This document shows, piece by piece, positions 18,684-25,947 of a stretch of DNA of 64,000 nt (within the stretch, counting starts at the first letter, position 1; each line of letters opens with the position of its first letter). The translations under genes and the position numbers were made by a program. The notes under the pieces were generated by a model. The model saw only the letters and a list, made by a program, of their open reading frames with translations. It was not told the origin of the DNA and made no database searches. The stretch is from CAZHAX01 sp964530325 (GTDB lineage: Bacteria; Chloroflexota; Anaerolineae; B4-G1), in assembly GCA_964530325.1 (NCBI GenBank), contig CAZHAX010000003.1, positions 1 through 64,000 on the forward strand. Direction: 5' to 3'.

Positions 18684-19269
18684 TGCCCCAGCCCGGCTTC
18701 TCCCGATCGCCCTCGCGCGCCTGCGCATGCTCCTCTAGCTCCACCCCCAGCCCGCTGACGATCCGCGTGGCGAACGCGAAGTAGGCGGTGATCTGAGCTA
18801 TGTCCAGTATAGCCCGATCGCCAAACCCCTCCTCGCGCAGCGCGCCGACGTCCTCCCGGGTCACCGCCTGCTGGTCGCGCGTCAGTTTGGCGGCATAGTC
18901 CAGCATCGCCCGATCCGCACTGCTCAGCTGCGCCCGGCGGTGGTCCTGCTTCAGCTGACTCACCAGCGCGTCGTCGTCGACCAGTCTGCGGAGAGCCTCC
19001 CCGTGATGCGCTGCTCAGTAGTGGCAGCCGTTGAGTGCCGAGACGACCGTGCCGATCATCTCGCGCTGGTACCTCTTCAGCGGCGACCGGCCGAACATCA
19101 GAGTGCGATACAGAGCGCGGTGGTCGATCATCGACCGTGGATTGAGGCTGTGCACCTTCATTATGTTCGCCACTCGCCCGGCCAGGCCGGCGCAACACTC
19201 GTAGGCGGCTGCCAACTCCGCTTCCGCCTCCCCCTCGTCTACAACCTCAATCCACGCTGCTTCAGGCAC
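18673..19269 (-). CDS. AhpD-like peroxidase-related protein, candidate selenoprotein (in-frame TGA)
   Basis: Read through the TGA at 19015-19017 this is one frame of 198 residues: 84 residues from ATG 19269, the TGA, then 113 residues to a TGA at 18673-18675. The helical body (LYRTLMFGRSPLKRYQREMIGTVVSALNGCHY) and the downstream half (HHGEALRRLVDDD, ADRAMLDYAAKLTRD, ILDIAQITAYFAFATRI) match the carboxymuconolactone decarboxylase/AhpD family of peroxidase-related enzymes. The TGA replaces the second Cys of CHYC, equivalent to the peroxidatic Cys of AhpD. The general-acid His is retained four residues later (A-A-H-H). A hairpin follows the TGA (18989-19003). Best reading: selenocysteine, giving a CxxU site. 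Alternatives: a nonsense mutation or base error at one codon. It overlaps the M50-like gene and rpiA at its two ends. Confidence 0.72.
18989..19003 (-). promoter_or_regulatory. Candidate bacterial SECIS hairpin
   Basis: On the minus strand CGGGGAGGCTCTCCG can form a six-pair stem (one G-U) with a GGC loop starting 17 nt after the TGA. Bacterial SECIS elements lie just after the UGA, within the coding frame, and have a small apical loop with a G in its first two positions, about 16-37 nt from the UGA. This one fits those rules. Confidence 0.5.
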
Positions 19270-19915
19270 GACTCAGCTCCCCCATTTGCTCCAGGGCTTT
19301 CTCAGCTCCCCCAGCAGCGCGGCCCAGCATCCGCCAGCGGATGATAGTCGCCGCCAGCAGCAGGCCGGAGATCAGCAGTATCGCCGCCGAGAGTGCCCAG
19401 GCCGGCGCGCCGAGAGCCACAAGCGCGCTGTATGCCTCGGCGTACATCATACTCCGCCAACCCAGGAGCGCAAGCGACGTGTGCCAGAAGACGTCCAGCC
19501 ACGAGAAGCAGAAGCCTACGACCAGCAGCTGCATCCACCTGCGCCGCGGCGGTCGGGCCCAAAGCGCAGCTTGGAAGATCAGAGCCAGGCCCAGCGTGCT
19601 TAGGCTGCCCGCAGACCGCATCCAGTGATCTGCGATTTCGGGAAGGCTCCTATCCAGCCAGACGCGCCCAAAGTATCCGGAAGCGTGCTCGAAGCGCAGG
19701 CTGGGATAGAGGTCGAGCCCCAAGACGTTGAGGCGTTCCACCCGGGCACCGAAGGCAATGCCCGCCAGTGCGTGGCCGCACTCGTGGATCAGAGTGCCCA
19801 CCGCGAGGACGACAAACGCGATAACGACCGCGCCTGCCACCCAGGCCAGCCGTCCTCCCCAAACCGCCAACCTCTTGCGCAAGGCCATACCCAGGCTAAC
19901 CGAAATCGATCGCAC
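19262..19915 (-). CDS. M50-like membrane metalloprotease homologue
   Basis: 217 residues with about five hydrophobic helices. Helix 1 ends with LIHECGHALAGIAFGARV, an HExxH zinc motif with the family-typical GHALAG-like continuation of site-2/SpoIVFB-type proteases. A later SWLDVFWH may supply the third ligand (family LDG), but the usual NPDG segment is not clear. GTG 19915 has AGGG upstream; ATG 19888 is the alternative. Its end overlaps the AhpD-like gene by eight bases, so it is the first gene of a four-gene operon. Substrate unknown. Confidence 0.6.
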   Translation of the reverse strand: MRSISVSLGMALRKRLAVWGGRLAWVAGAVVIAFVVLAVGTLIHECGHALAGIAFGARVERLNVLGLDLYPSLRFEHASGYFGRVWLDRSLPEIADHWMRSAGSLSTLGLALIFQAALWARPPRRRWMQLLVVGFCFSWLDVFWHTSLALLGWRSMMYAEAYSALVALGAPAWALSAAILLISGLLLAATIIRWRMLGRAAGGAEKALEQMGELSRA

Positions 19916-19946
19916 AGCGCCCTGTAAGCGCCGAAGCTAACCCGGA

Positions 19947-20011
19947 CCCGGGCAAAGCCGAGCCTCCCTCGGTGCAGACCGCGGGAGGCGTTGAGGCTCG
20001 CATTGCCCGGG
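19947..20011 (-). terminator. Bipartite hairpin after livF
   Basis: An outer 9-bp stem (19947-19955 with 20003-20011) encloses an inner 7-bp stem (19962-19968 with 19983-19989). It lies 18 nt downstream of the livF stop. Confidence 0.65.
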
Positions 20012-20028
20012 TCATCAGCCGGCAGGGG

Positions 20029-20736
20029 CTACGCTGCGCCCAGGTAGGCCCGCCGCACATCCGGGTTCTTGCGCAGCTCGTCCGCTGTTCCTTCCAGGAC
20101 CACCCTGCCCGTCTCCAACACGTAGCCGCGGCTGGCGACGGAGAAGGCCATCAACGCGTTCTGCTCGACGAGCAGAATGGTCGTGCCCTCTTCGTTCAAC
20201 TGCCTGATCACGCGGAAGATATCCTCCACCAGCAGAGGGGCCAGCCCCATCGACGGCTCGTCTAGCAGCAGCAGCCTCGGGTGGGCCATCAGCGCCCGTC
20301 CGATGGCCAGCATCTGCTGCTCGCCGCCGCTCAGCGTGCCTCCCACCTGCTTGATCCGCTCCTTCAGCCTGGGGAACAGAGTGAAGACGCGCTCCATATC
20401 CGCACGAATGCCGTCTTCATCGTCCCGACGGAAGGCTCCCATTTCCAGATTCTCCAGCACAGTCAGCCGGCCGAAGATACGCCGACCTTCAGGTGCCTGC
20501 GACACCCCCCGGGTCACTATCTCGTGCGCAGGCAGCTCGGAGATGTCGTTGCCAGACAGCGTGATCCTGCCCTGCCTCGGCCGCAGCAGGCCGCAGATGG
20601 TGTTCAGGATCGTGCTCTTGCCAGCGCCGTTGGCGCCGATGAGCGTGACTATCTCGCTCTCCTCCACCGTCAACGAGACACCTTTCAGAGCGTGGATGTT
20701 GCCGTAGTAGGTGTGGACGTCGCTGACCTCGAGCAT
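20029..20736 (-). CDS. livF: Branched-chain amino acid ABC transporter ATPase LivF
   Basis: One of the two ATPases of the Liv importer. Walker A GANGAGKS, signature LSGGEQQML, Walker B LLLLDEPSMGL, and LivF-type RIFGRLTVLENLEMG. ATG 20736 (MLEVSDVHTYYGN) is taken because AGGA lies ten bases upstream; an in-frame ATG at 20745 is nearly as good. It begins 12 nt after the livG stop. Last gene of the livKHMGF operon. Confidence 0.93.
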   Translation of the reverse strand: MLEVSDVHTYYGNIHALKGVSLTVEESEIVTLIGANGAGKSTILNTICGLLRPRQGRITLSGNDISELPAHEIVTRGVSQAPEGRRIFGRLTVLENLEMGAFRRDDEDGIRADMERVFTLFPRLKERIKQVGGTLSGGEQQMLAIGRALMAHPRLLLLDEPSMGLAPLLVEDIFRVIRQLNEEGTTILLVEQNALMAFSVASRGYVLETGRVVLEGTADELRKNPDVRRAYLGAA

Positions 20737-20747
20737 CGTCACCATTC

Positions 20748-21527
20748 CTAGTTCCAACCCCTGCCAGCACCGCGCCCGAGGTACGCCTCTATCACCTCAG
20801 GGCTGCTCTGGATCTCGTCCGGCGTTCCCTCGGCAATCTTGACCCCGTAGTCCAGCACCGAGATGCGTTCCGAGATGTTCATCACCACTCGCATGTCGTG
20901 CTCGATGAGCAGGATCGTGATCCCCAGCTCGTCGCGCAGCCGGCGGATGAAGCCGATCATCTCTGTCGTCTCAGACGGGTTCATCCCTGCCGTCGGCTCG
21001 TCGAGGAGCAGCAACGTGGGCTTGCAGGCCAGGGCCCGGGCGATCTCGAGGCGACGCTGGTCTCCGTAGGGCAGGTTCTTGGCGAAGACCTCCTCCTTGC
21101 CTCCGAGCCCGACAAACTGCAGCAGGCGCCGCGCCTCTCGCTCGGCGGCCTCCTCTTCCCGTCGCGTGCGACCCAGCCCCAGCACTGCCCCGGGCAGGCC
21201 CGAATGCAGCAGGTGGTGCTGCCCGACCAACACGTTCTCCTGCGCCGTCAGGTTGTTGAACAGGCGGATGTTCTGGTAGGTGCGGCCGATACCCATCGAC
21301 GCGATCTGATCAGGTCGCTTTTCGTTGAGCAGCACACCGTCGAAGTAGAGCGAGCCCTCTTCAGGCCGGTAGGCGCCGGCCACGCAATTGAACAGGGTCG
21401 TCTTGCCCGCTCCGTTCGGGCCGATTATGCTGGAGATGCTCAACTCCGGCACGTCCAGATCGACTGAACTGACAGCCGTCAGTCCTCCGAAACGCTTTGT
21501 CACGCCGTCAGCTTGCAGGATGGTCAT
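20748..21527 (-). CDS. livG: Branched-chain amino acid ABC transporter ATPase LivG
   Basis: Second ATPase. Walker A GPNGAGKT, LivG-specific GIGRTYQNIRLFNNLTAQENVLVG, a signature replaced by LPYGDQRRLEIARAL, as is usual in LivG, and Walker B LLLLDEPTAGMNP. Its start overlaps the livM stop by four bases. 259 residues. Confidence 0.93.
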   Translation of the reverse strand: MTILQADGVTKRFGGLTAVSSVDLDVPELSISSIIGPNGAGKTTLFNCVAGAYRPEEGSLYFDGVLLNEKRPDQIASMGIGRTYQNIRLFNNLTAQENVLVGQHHLLHSGLPGAVLGLGRTRREEEAAEREARRLLQFVGLGGKEEVFAKNLPYGDQRRLEIARALACKPTLLLLDEPTAGMNPSETTEMIGFIRRLRDELGITILLIEHDMRVVMNISERISVLDYGVKIAEGTPDEIQSSPEVIEAYLGRGAGRGWN

Positions 21528-23107
21528 GGCCGACCCTCCGAGGCACTATCGGGGACCTCCGGCGGCTCGGAAGCGCCGGAGAGCTCCATACGTATTCGCT
21601 TCGAGGGCCACAGACCCTCCGGGCGCAGAATCATCATCACTATCAGGAGGGCGCCGAAGGCCAGCATGCGGTAGTCGTCCAGCTCGCGCAGCACTTCGGG
21701 CAAGCCTTTGAGCACGATCGCTCCCATTACCACGCCGGGGATACTGCCCATTCCGCCGATGATGACCAGGCAGAGAACATTGACAGAGACGAGCAGGTTG
21801 AAGTCCTCGGGTCCGGCGTACTTGTTGCGGGATGCGTAGATCACCCCACCCAGGCCGGCGAAGGCCGCGCCGACGGCGAAGGCAAGCAGCTTATACTTGA
21901 GCGTGTGGATGCCCATGGCCTCGGCTACGTCCTCGTCCTCCCGCATGGCCATCCACGCCCGGCCGACCCGCGAACTACGAATGCGTGTCGTGATGAAGGC
22001 AACCAGAATGATGCCCAGGATGATGAAGTACAGGAAGGACATCTGGCTGGTGAGGTCGTAGCCGAAGACGCTCGGACCTCCCACTGCCAGGACGCCCTGT
22101 GGGCCGCCGGTATAGGGAGTCAGGGCATCGCTCTTGAGAAGGAGGCGGATTATCTCTCCAAAGCCCAGCGTGACGATGGCCAGGTAGTCGCCGCGCATAC
22201 GAAGCACGGGTATTCCCAACAGCACCCCTGCCGCAGCCGCGAGCACAATCCCGATAGGCAGCACGACCCAGAAATCGAGCTCTATACCATAGGGCTGCGG
22301 GGCCGTGAGCAGAGCCACCGTGTAGCCACCGATGGCGAAGAAGGCGGCATAGCCAAGATCGAGCAGCCCGGCCATGCCGACGACGACGTTGAGGCCCAGC
22401 CCCAGCATCACGTAGATGCCAACCGTGCCCAGCGTGTTGCTCCAGTAGCGGCCCAGGAACGGCGGGGCGGCAAGCAGTATCACCAGACCGATGACCAGAA
22501 GGGCGCTGCGAGCCCACCGCGCTTTCCCAAGCAGTTGCGCCGGGGGCGATTCGGCCAGCCTGTCGCCCAAGCGCTGCAGCCAGCCGGAGATGTGCTCCCT
22601 CCATGTGTACCGTCTTGAAGCATAGGAAAGCATTGTCCCGGCGAACGATGCACACAGCAGCGAGAGCCCCAAGACCAGCGCTGCCTGCCACGCCGCCCTG
22701 CCGAGCGTCAGCAGTCCGATAGCATCGGGCGTCAACTGCACCAGCCAATGGCGGATGTCGGCACCCGCTTCGATCAGCGAGCCGAGGCCCCAGGTGACGG
22801 CCGCCATCACCAGGGCGTGCGCCAGACCAGCCAACAGGCCACTGCCCACCGCCCCGGCCCAAGAACGTCCTTCCACCTTCCTGGCGGCACCAGCGCCGCC
22901 CCAGATCGCCAAGGCTGCGATCAAGGCCCAAGCACCAAAGGCCCGAGAACCCAGATCGAACCAGTCCTGCGCAAGGCCGCCCGCGAGCCCCGGCAGCCCG
23001 AGCAGGATGGCGAAGATAGCGATCGCAGCCGACAGCAGGCCCGGCGCCACGAAGGAGCGAACCCGCACAGTGCCCTCATTCTGGGAAGCAGGCCTTGTGG
23101 TCGCCAT
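21524..23107 (-). CDS. livM: Branched-chain amino acid permease LivM with N-terminal extension
   Basis: Inner-membrane permease. The C-terminal 300 residues are ordinary LivM (YVMLGLGLNVVVGMAGLLDLGYAAFFAIGGY, GDYLAIVTLGFGEIIRLL, GRAWMAMREDEDVAEAMGI, GGMGSIPGVVMGA). The first about 200 residues are an extra hydrophobic region of four or five helices, ending in LSYASRRYTWREH, before the conserved core. 527 residues against the usual 300-420. ATG 23107 overlaps the livH TGA (TGATG). Confidence 0.9.
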   Translation of the reverse strand: MATTRPASQNEGTVRVRSFVAPGLLSAAIAIFAILLGLPGLAGGLAQDWFDLGSRAFGAWALIAALAIWGGAGAARKVEGRSWAGAVGSGLLAGLAHALVMAAVTWGLGSLIEAGADIRHWLVQLTPDAIGLLTLGRAAWQAALVLGLSLLCASFAGTMLSYASRRYTWREHISGWLQRLGDRLAESPPAQLLGKARWARSALLVIGLVILLAAPPFLGRYWSNTLGTVGIYVMLGLGLNVVVGMAGLLDLGYAAFFAIGGYTVALLTAPQPYGIELDFWVVLPIGIVLAAAAGVLLGIPVLRMRGDYLAIVTLGFGEIIRLLLKSDALTPYTGGPQGVLAVGGPSVFGYDLTSQMSFLYFIILGIILVAFITTRIRSSRVGRAWMAMREDEDVAEAMGIHTLKYKLLAFAVGAAFAGLGGVIYASRNKYAGPEDFNLLVSVNVLCLVIIGGMGSIPGVVMGAIVLKGLPEVLRELDDYRMLAFGALLIVMMILRPEGLWPSKRIRMELSGASEPPEVPDSASEGRP

Positions 23108-24195
23108 CACATCTTCTTCTCCGTGAGGACCTCACCGAGCAGCCCGGTGGGCCTGAAGATCAGAACCAGCACCAGGATGGAAAAGGCCACGACATCCTTC
23201 AGCTGATAGGGCAGACCAAGAGCCGCAGGGCCCAGGGCCTCGAGCATGCCCAGCGTAAGGCCGCCCAACATCGCACCGGGAACGTTCCCGATCCCACCCA
23301 GGACCGCGGCGGTGAAGGCCTTGATGCCGGGGATGAAGCCGACGTAGTGGTAGATGATCCCGATATGCAGCCCCCACATCACCCCCGCTGCGCCGGCTAG
23401 CGCCCCGCTGATGGCGAAGGCCCGGGCGATGACCTGGTTGACGTCGATGCCCATGAGAGCGGCCGTCTCCTTGTCCTCCGCGACGGCCCGCATCGCCTTG
23501 CCCATCTTGGTGCGCTTGACCAGCAGGTACAGCCCGCCCATCAGCACGATCGACAGAACGAAGGTCAAAGCACCGGTGTAAGTGAGAAGCACCTCCTGGC
23601 CACCGACCATCAGCGTCCACCCGGCGCTTCTCTGCATGATATCGGGATTCGCGTAGGCGTGGCGGGCGGTGCCGAAGACGAGTTGCGCTGCGTTCTCCAG
23701 GAATAGCGAGGCACCTATCGCGCTGATCAGAGGCACCAGTCGAGGCGCATTCCGCAGCGGCCGATAGGCGAGGCGCTCAAGCAGGACCGCCGCCACCAGG
23801 CCGATGCCCATGCCAACCAGGAAGGCGATCACTATCGACGCGAGCGACCAGCCGACACTCCGATTGAGGAGTCCGCTGCCGTCCAGCGCCTCGAGTGTGA
23901 AGTAGCCGGCGAAGGCACCGAGCATCATCACGTCGCCGTGGGCGAAGTTGATCATGAAGAGGATGCCGTAGACAAGCGTATAGCCCAGGGCCACCACCGC
24001 ATAGACGCCGCCCAGGATCAGCCCGGAGATGGCAAAGCGGGCCCACGTCTCGGGCCCGTAGGCGCCCTCCACGTACACCACACCCCACAGACGCCAGGCG
24101 ACAAAGGCGACGACGACCACGCCGATGATGGGGCGAACCAGGCGGGCCGGGCTGAAGGAGCGCTTGGGTCGCGACTGCGTGGGATTGTCGGACAC
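23107..24195 (-). CDS. livH: Branched-chain amino acid permease LivH
   Basis: Partner permease. It shows the family pattern GLILGGVYAVVALGYTLVYGILFMINFAHGDVMMLGAFAGY, GIGLVAAVLLERLAYRPLR, MRAVAEDKETAALMGID and GGIGNVPGAMLGGL. It has an N-terminal cytoplasmic tail and about nine helices. GTG 24195 has GAGGTG five bases upstream. Separated from livK by a strong hairpin. Confidence 0.93.
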   Translation of the reverse strand: MSDNPTQSRPKRSFSPARLVRPIIGVVVVAFVAWRLWGVVYVEGAYGPETWARFAISGLILGGVYAVVALGYTLVYGILFMINFAHGDVMMLGAFAGYFTLEALDGSGLLNRSVGWSLASIVIAFLVGMGIGLVAAVLLERLAYRPLRNAPRLVPLISAIGASLFLENAAQLVFGTARHAYANPDIMQRSAGWTLMVGGQEVLLTYTGALTFVLSIVLMGGLYLLVKRTKMGKAMRAVAEDKETAALMGIDVNQVIARAFAISGALAGAAGVMWGLHIGIIYHYVGFIPGIKAFTAAVLGGIGNVPGAMLGGLTLGMLEALGPAALGLPYQLKDVVAFSILVLVLIFRPTGLLGEVLTEKKM

Positions 24196-24276
24196 CAGAT
24201 CACCTCATTCAGACAGTAGAAAGCGGCTCCCGCCAGAGCCGCTCTCGACGTTGCGTGCGGCCTCTCGAGCAACCGG

Positions 24277-24310
24277 GCGATGGGGTGAGCCTGCAGGCCC
24301 ACCCCATCGC
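24277..24310 (-). terminator. Partial terminator between livK and livH
   Basis: An 11-bp perfect stem (24277-24287 with 24300-24310). In this position it would let the binding protein be made in excess over the membrane genes, a normal arrangement for ABC importers. Confidence 0.65.
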
Positions 24311-24335
24311 TTGACTGCTACTTGTCAGCGTACGA

Positions 24336-25505
24336 CTACTGACCGGGTGCTACCACCCACTCGCCGTCTTCCACTACCATGAAGCGGATATCCGGCGGCC
24401 CGCACTCACCGATGTCGTCGCAGCTCAACGTGCCGATGAGACCCGGGAAGTCCCTCGTAGCCCGGACCGCGTCAGCCAGCTCCCCGCGCGGGATGACCAG
24501 GTTGTCGCCGTCCATGTAGGCGACTTCCTGGATCGCCAGAAGAAGGATCCCCATAGCGTCGTGGCCGTGGGCGCTGTACGGGCTCAGCTTGCCCTGCTCC
24601 TCGCCGTAGGCGGCCAGGTAGTCGGCCTGGAACTGCGTGAAGGCGTCCGATTCGGGAATCGGCACGTTCGTCGAGTACGTGCCCTCGGCTGCATCTCCGG
24701 CCAGGTCGATGTAGTTCGTGCCAAACGTGCCGTCGCAGCCGAAGAACGTGACTCCGTCCAGCCCGGCGGCCGCCATCTGTGATACCATCAGCGCAGCATC
24801 CGCGTCGTAGCCGCCCCAGTAGATCAGCTCAGGTCCCAGAGCGGCGATATTAGCCAGCGCGGCGCTGTAGTCCGCCTCGCCTGCCGTTGTGGCTTCGATG
24901 CCCAGCACCTCTCCCCCGAGGTCCTCGAACGCCGCCGCCACGCCCTCGGCCAGACCCTGCCCGTAGGCGCCGCTGTCGTGCACGGTGACGATCCGCCTCA
25001 CACCGAGCACGTTGTACAGATAGGCAGCCGCCAGGACGGACTGATTCGCATCAGAGAAGGCGACGCGGTTGTAGACCCGCGTACCCATCTCGGTGAAGCT
25101 CGCCAGCGTCGTCGAAGGCGACATCATGGGGATGCCCGCCTCCTCGTAGATGGGCACGGCAGCCAGCGTCGACCCGGAGAAAGTATGGCCGGCCACTGCA
25201 ACGACCTGAGGATCGGCCGCCAGCTTGTTCGCTACGGCAGCACCCTGTTCCTCCGAGCCCTGGGTATCCTCGATCAACAGCTCGAAATCGAAGCCGAGTA
25301 CCGTTGGGTTCTCTGCTACCGCCAGCTCTGCGCCGCGCGATATGTCCGTACCGAACGCGGCATAGGGCCCCGTCATCGGCCCCACGTAGGCCACCTTGAC
25401 GGTGTCGCCGGGCTTGAACACGGCGTCACTCCACGTGTCCGCGTCGCACCCCGGAGCAACCAGGAGCGTCACTACTGCCAGAAGCATCAACATCCGCCTG
25501 CGCAT
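24336..25505 (-). CDS. livK: Branched-chain amino acid-binding lipoprotein LivK
   Basis: Type I periplasmic binding fold. The N-terminus has a lipoprotein signal with lipobox LVAPGC (Cys 20). Then VKVAYVGPMTGPYAAFGTDISRGAELAV, VAVAGHTFSGSTLAAVPIYEEAGIPMMSPS, and GAYGQGLAEGVAAAFEDLGGEV, all typical of LivJ/LivK. AGGGAGGAG lies just before ATG 25505. First gene of the operon. The ligand could be leucine/isoleucine/valine or another amino acid. Confidence 0.93.
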   Translation of the reverse strand: MRRRMLMLLAVVTLLVAPGCDADTWSDAVFKPGDTVKVAYVGPMTGPYAAFGTDISRGAELAVAENPTVLGFDFELLIEDTQGSEEQGAAVANKLAADPQVVAVAGHTFSGSTLAAVPIYEEAGIPMMSPSTTLASFTEMGTRVYNRVAFSDANQSVLAAAYLYNVLGVRRIVTVHDSGAYGQGLAEGVAAAFEDLGGEVLGIEATTAGEADYSAALANIAALGPELIYWGGYDADAALMVSQMAAAGLDGVTFFGCDGTFGTNYIDLAGDAAEGTYSTNVPIPESDAFTQFQADYLAAYGEEQGKLSPYSAHGHDAMGILLLAIQEVAYMDGDNLVIPRGELADAVRATRDFPGLIGTLSCDDIGECGPPDIRFMVVEDGEWVVAPGQ

Positions 25506-25947
25506 CTGTCTCCTCCCTCGCTAACTTGTCTTGTAGGACACCATGATACGGTCAGCAAACCATTTCGTGCGCGAGATATCGTGGGATTGTGCATCAACAC
25601 CTCCAGGCCAAGGATGGAATACGGGTCCAGGCGCCTCAGGGCGGCCCACAGCTATCACATTGGCGCTCACGTGCGGGGCTGGACACCCCCCGGATGTGCA
25701 CCTCGGCCAGCCAGGCATGGCAAGCCGCTCAGGGCACATGATGAACATTATATCGGCTGTCCTGGTGCCTGTCAAATTTGACTTTGGCCCGCGCCAATGT
25801 ATAATTGCGGTCTGGTAATCCGAACGCAAGCGGTGCGACTGAATCAACTGACCGGGCAGGCGGGTTCTCCCAGAGCCAACCCCTGCTCCGGTCTTTCTAG
25901 CGCCTGTCGATCACCACTTGGCAGCATCAAACAGGAGGAGATGAACA
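25506..25947. other. Divergent intergenic region livK / ppdK
   Basis: About 440 nt with no credible gene. It holds the ppdK promoter (25778-25805), with a perfect 12-bp palindrome (25771-25782) over its -35 hexamer, and on the other strand the livK leader. I see nothing else recognisable between about 25560 and 25770. Confidence 0.7.
25778..25805 (+). promoter_or_regulatory. ppdK promoter overlapped by a palindrome
   Basis: TTGACT (25778-25783), 16 nt, TATAAT (25800-25805): one of the strongest matches to the sigma-A consensus in the window. GTCAAATTTGAC (25771-25782) is a perfect 12-bp palindrome that covers most of the -35 hexamer and could be a repressor operator. Confidence 0.65.
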
